Of a stretch of DNA of 5,632 bases, positions 5,541 through 5,632 are shown piece by piece (positions within the stretch are counted from its first letter, which is position 1; each line of letters begins with the position of its first letter). Position numbers and translations under genes: made by a program. The notes under the pieces are model-generated. The model saw only the letters and a list, made by a program, of their open reading frames with translations. It had not been told where the DNA came from and searched no databases. Source of the DNA: Oscillibacter sp. (lineage in GTDB: Bacteria; Bacillota; Clostridia; Oscillospirales; Oscillospiraceae); the NCBI GenBank assembly GCA_022796315.1, contig JAAWIL010000134.1:1-5632 (forward strand), read 5' to 3'.

Positions 5541-5632
5541 GTCACCGCAGTTGAAAAGAAGCAAATGCTTCTTTTCAACCCTGGGGCGCATAGGCGCCCC
5601 AGGGGCCGTGAAACGGCCTGACGGTGGACTTC
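5541..5632 (+). repeat. Structured palindromic repeat, copy 2 (reaches the window edge)
   Basis: This is a second copy of the unit, offset by 178 bases from copy 1. It differs by eight substitutions and one inserted base (5622). Hairpin 1 is identical (arms 5551-5562 and 5567-5578). Hairpin 2 is CCCTGGGGCGC (5579-5589) with GCGCCCCAGGG (5594-5604). Hairpin 3 is GGCCGT (5604-5609) with ACGGCC (5613-5618). The closing helix is better than in copy 1: AGTCACCG (5540-5547) pairs with CGGTGGACT (5622-5630) with a single bulged base. The unit may continue beyond the window. Confidence 0.85.

Noticed and set aside
5363..5632. CRISPR array
   Set aside because: There are only two copies with a 178-base period. 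The units are multi-hairpin and longer than CRISPR repeats, and there is no regular spacer pattern or cas gene.

Overview
The window looks like a stretch of chromosome from a GC-rich, low-abundance-of-AT Gram-positive Clostridia member, most likely of the Oscillospiraceae type (Flavonifractor, Oscillibacter or Intestinimonas relatives). I infer this from the gene families (DUF3048/YerB lipoprotein, DUF4364 protein, BlaI plus M56 peptidase, a small XRE regulator paired with a membrane protein), the strong AGGAGG-type ribosome binding sites, the GTG/TTG starts and the GC-rich codon use. No species call is possible from the sequence alone.

Layout, left to right. Positions 1-102 hold no gene but contain two hairpins and may be the edge of an interspersed repeat. 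On the minus strand, a short Cro/CI-type regulator (519-722) and a four-helix membrane protein (103-522) form a two-gene operon with a 4-base overlap. It is served by a near-consensus promoter and a perfect inverted repeat just downstream of the -10 that is a good autorepressor operator. Next, also on the minus strand, is a DUF3048 lipoprotein (926-2005) with its own promoter and terminator. Position 2006-2195 is a divergent promoter region. On the plus strand follow a DUF4364 winged-helix-like protein (2196-2732) with a strong terminator, and then a BlaI-family repressor (2879-3241) translationally coupled to an M56 membrane metallopeptidase (3238-5376).

The BlaI/M56 pair is a classic sense-and-cleave circuit. 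In the characterised BlaR1/MecR1 systems the membrane zinc peptidase senses a ligand outside the cell and triggers loss of the BlaI repressor. Here the extracellular half is not a penicillin-binding domain: it has no SxxK motif and instead carries two diverged copies of an unrecognised domain. A 7+7 bp inverted repeat overlapping the -10 box suggests that the pair represses itself.

The right end (5363-5632) is a dense array of perfect hairpins. Two copies of a ~91-base unit, 178 bases apart, each contain three hairpins inside a closing helix. The two copies differ at eight positions, and none of the changes breaks a stem: four of them form two compensated base pairs. A third, differently built palindromic segment lies between them. 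The first copy supplies the stop codon and the last few residues of the M56 peptidase. This structured repeat is the most notable feature of the window.
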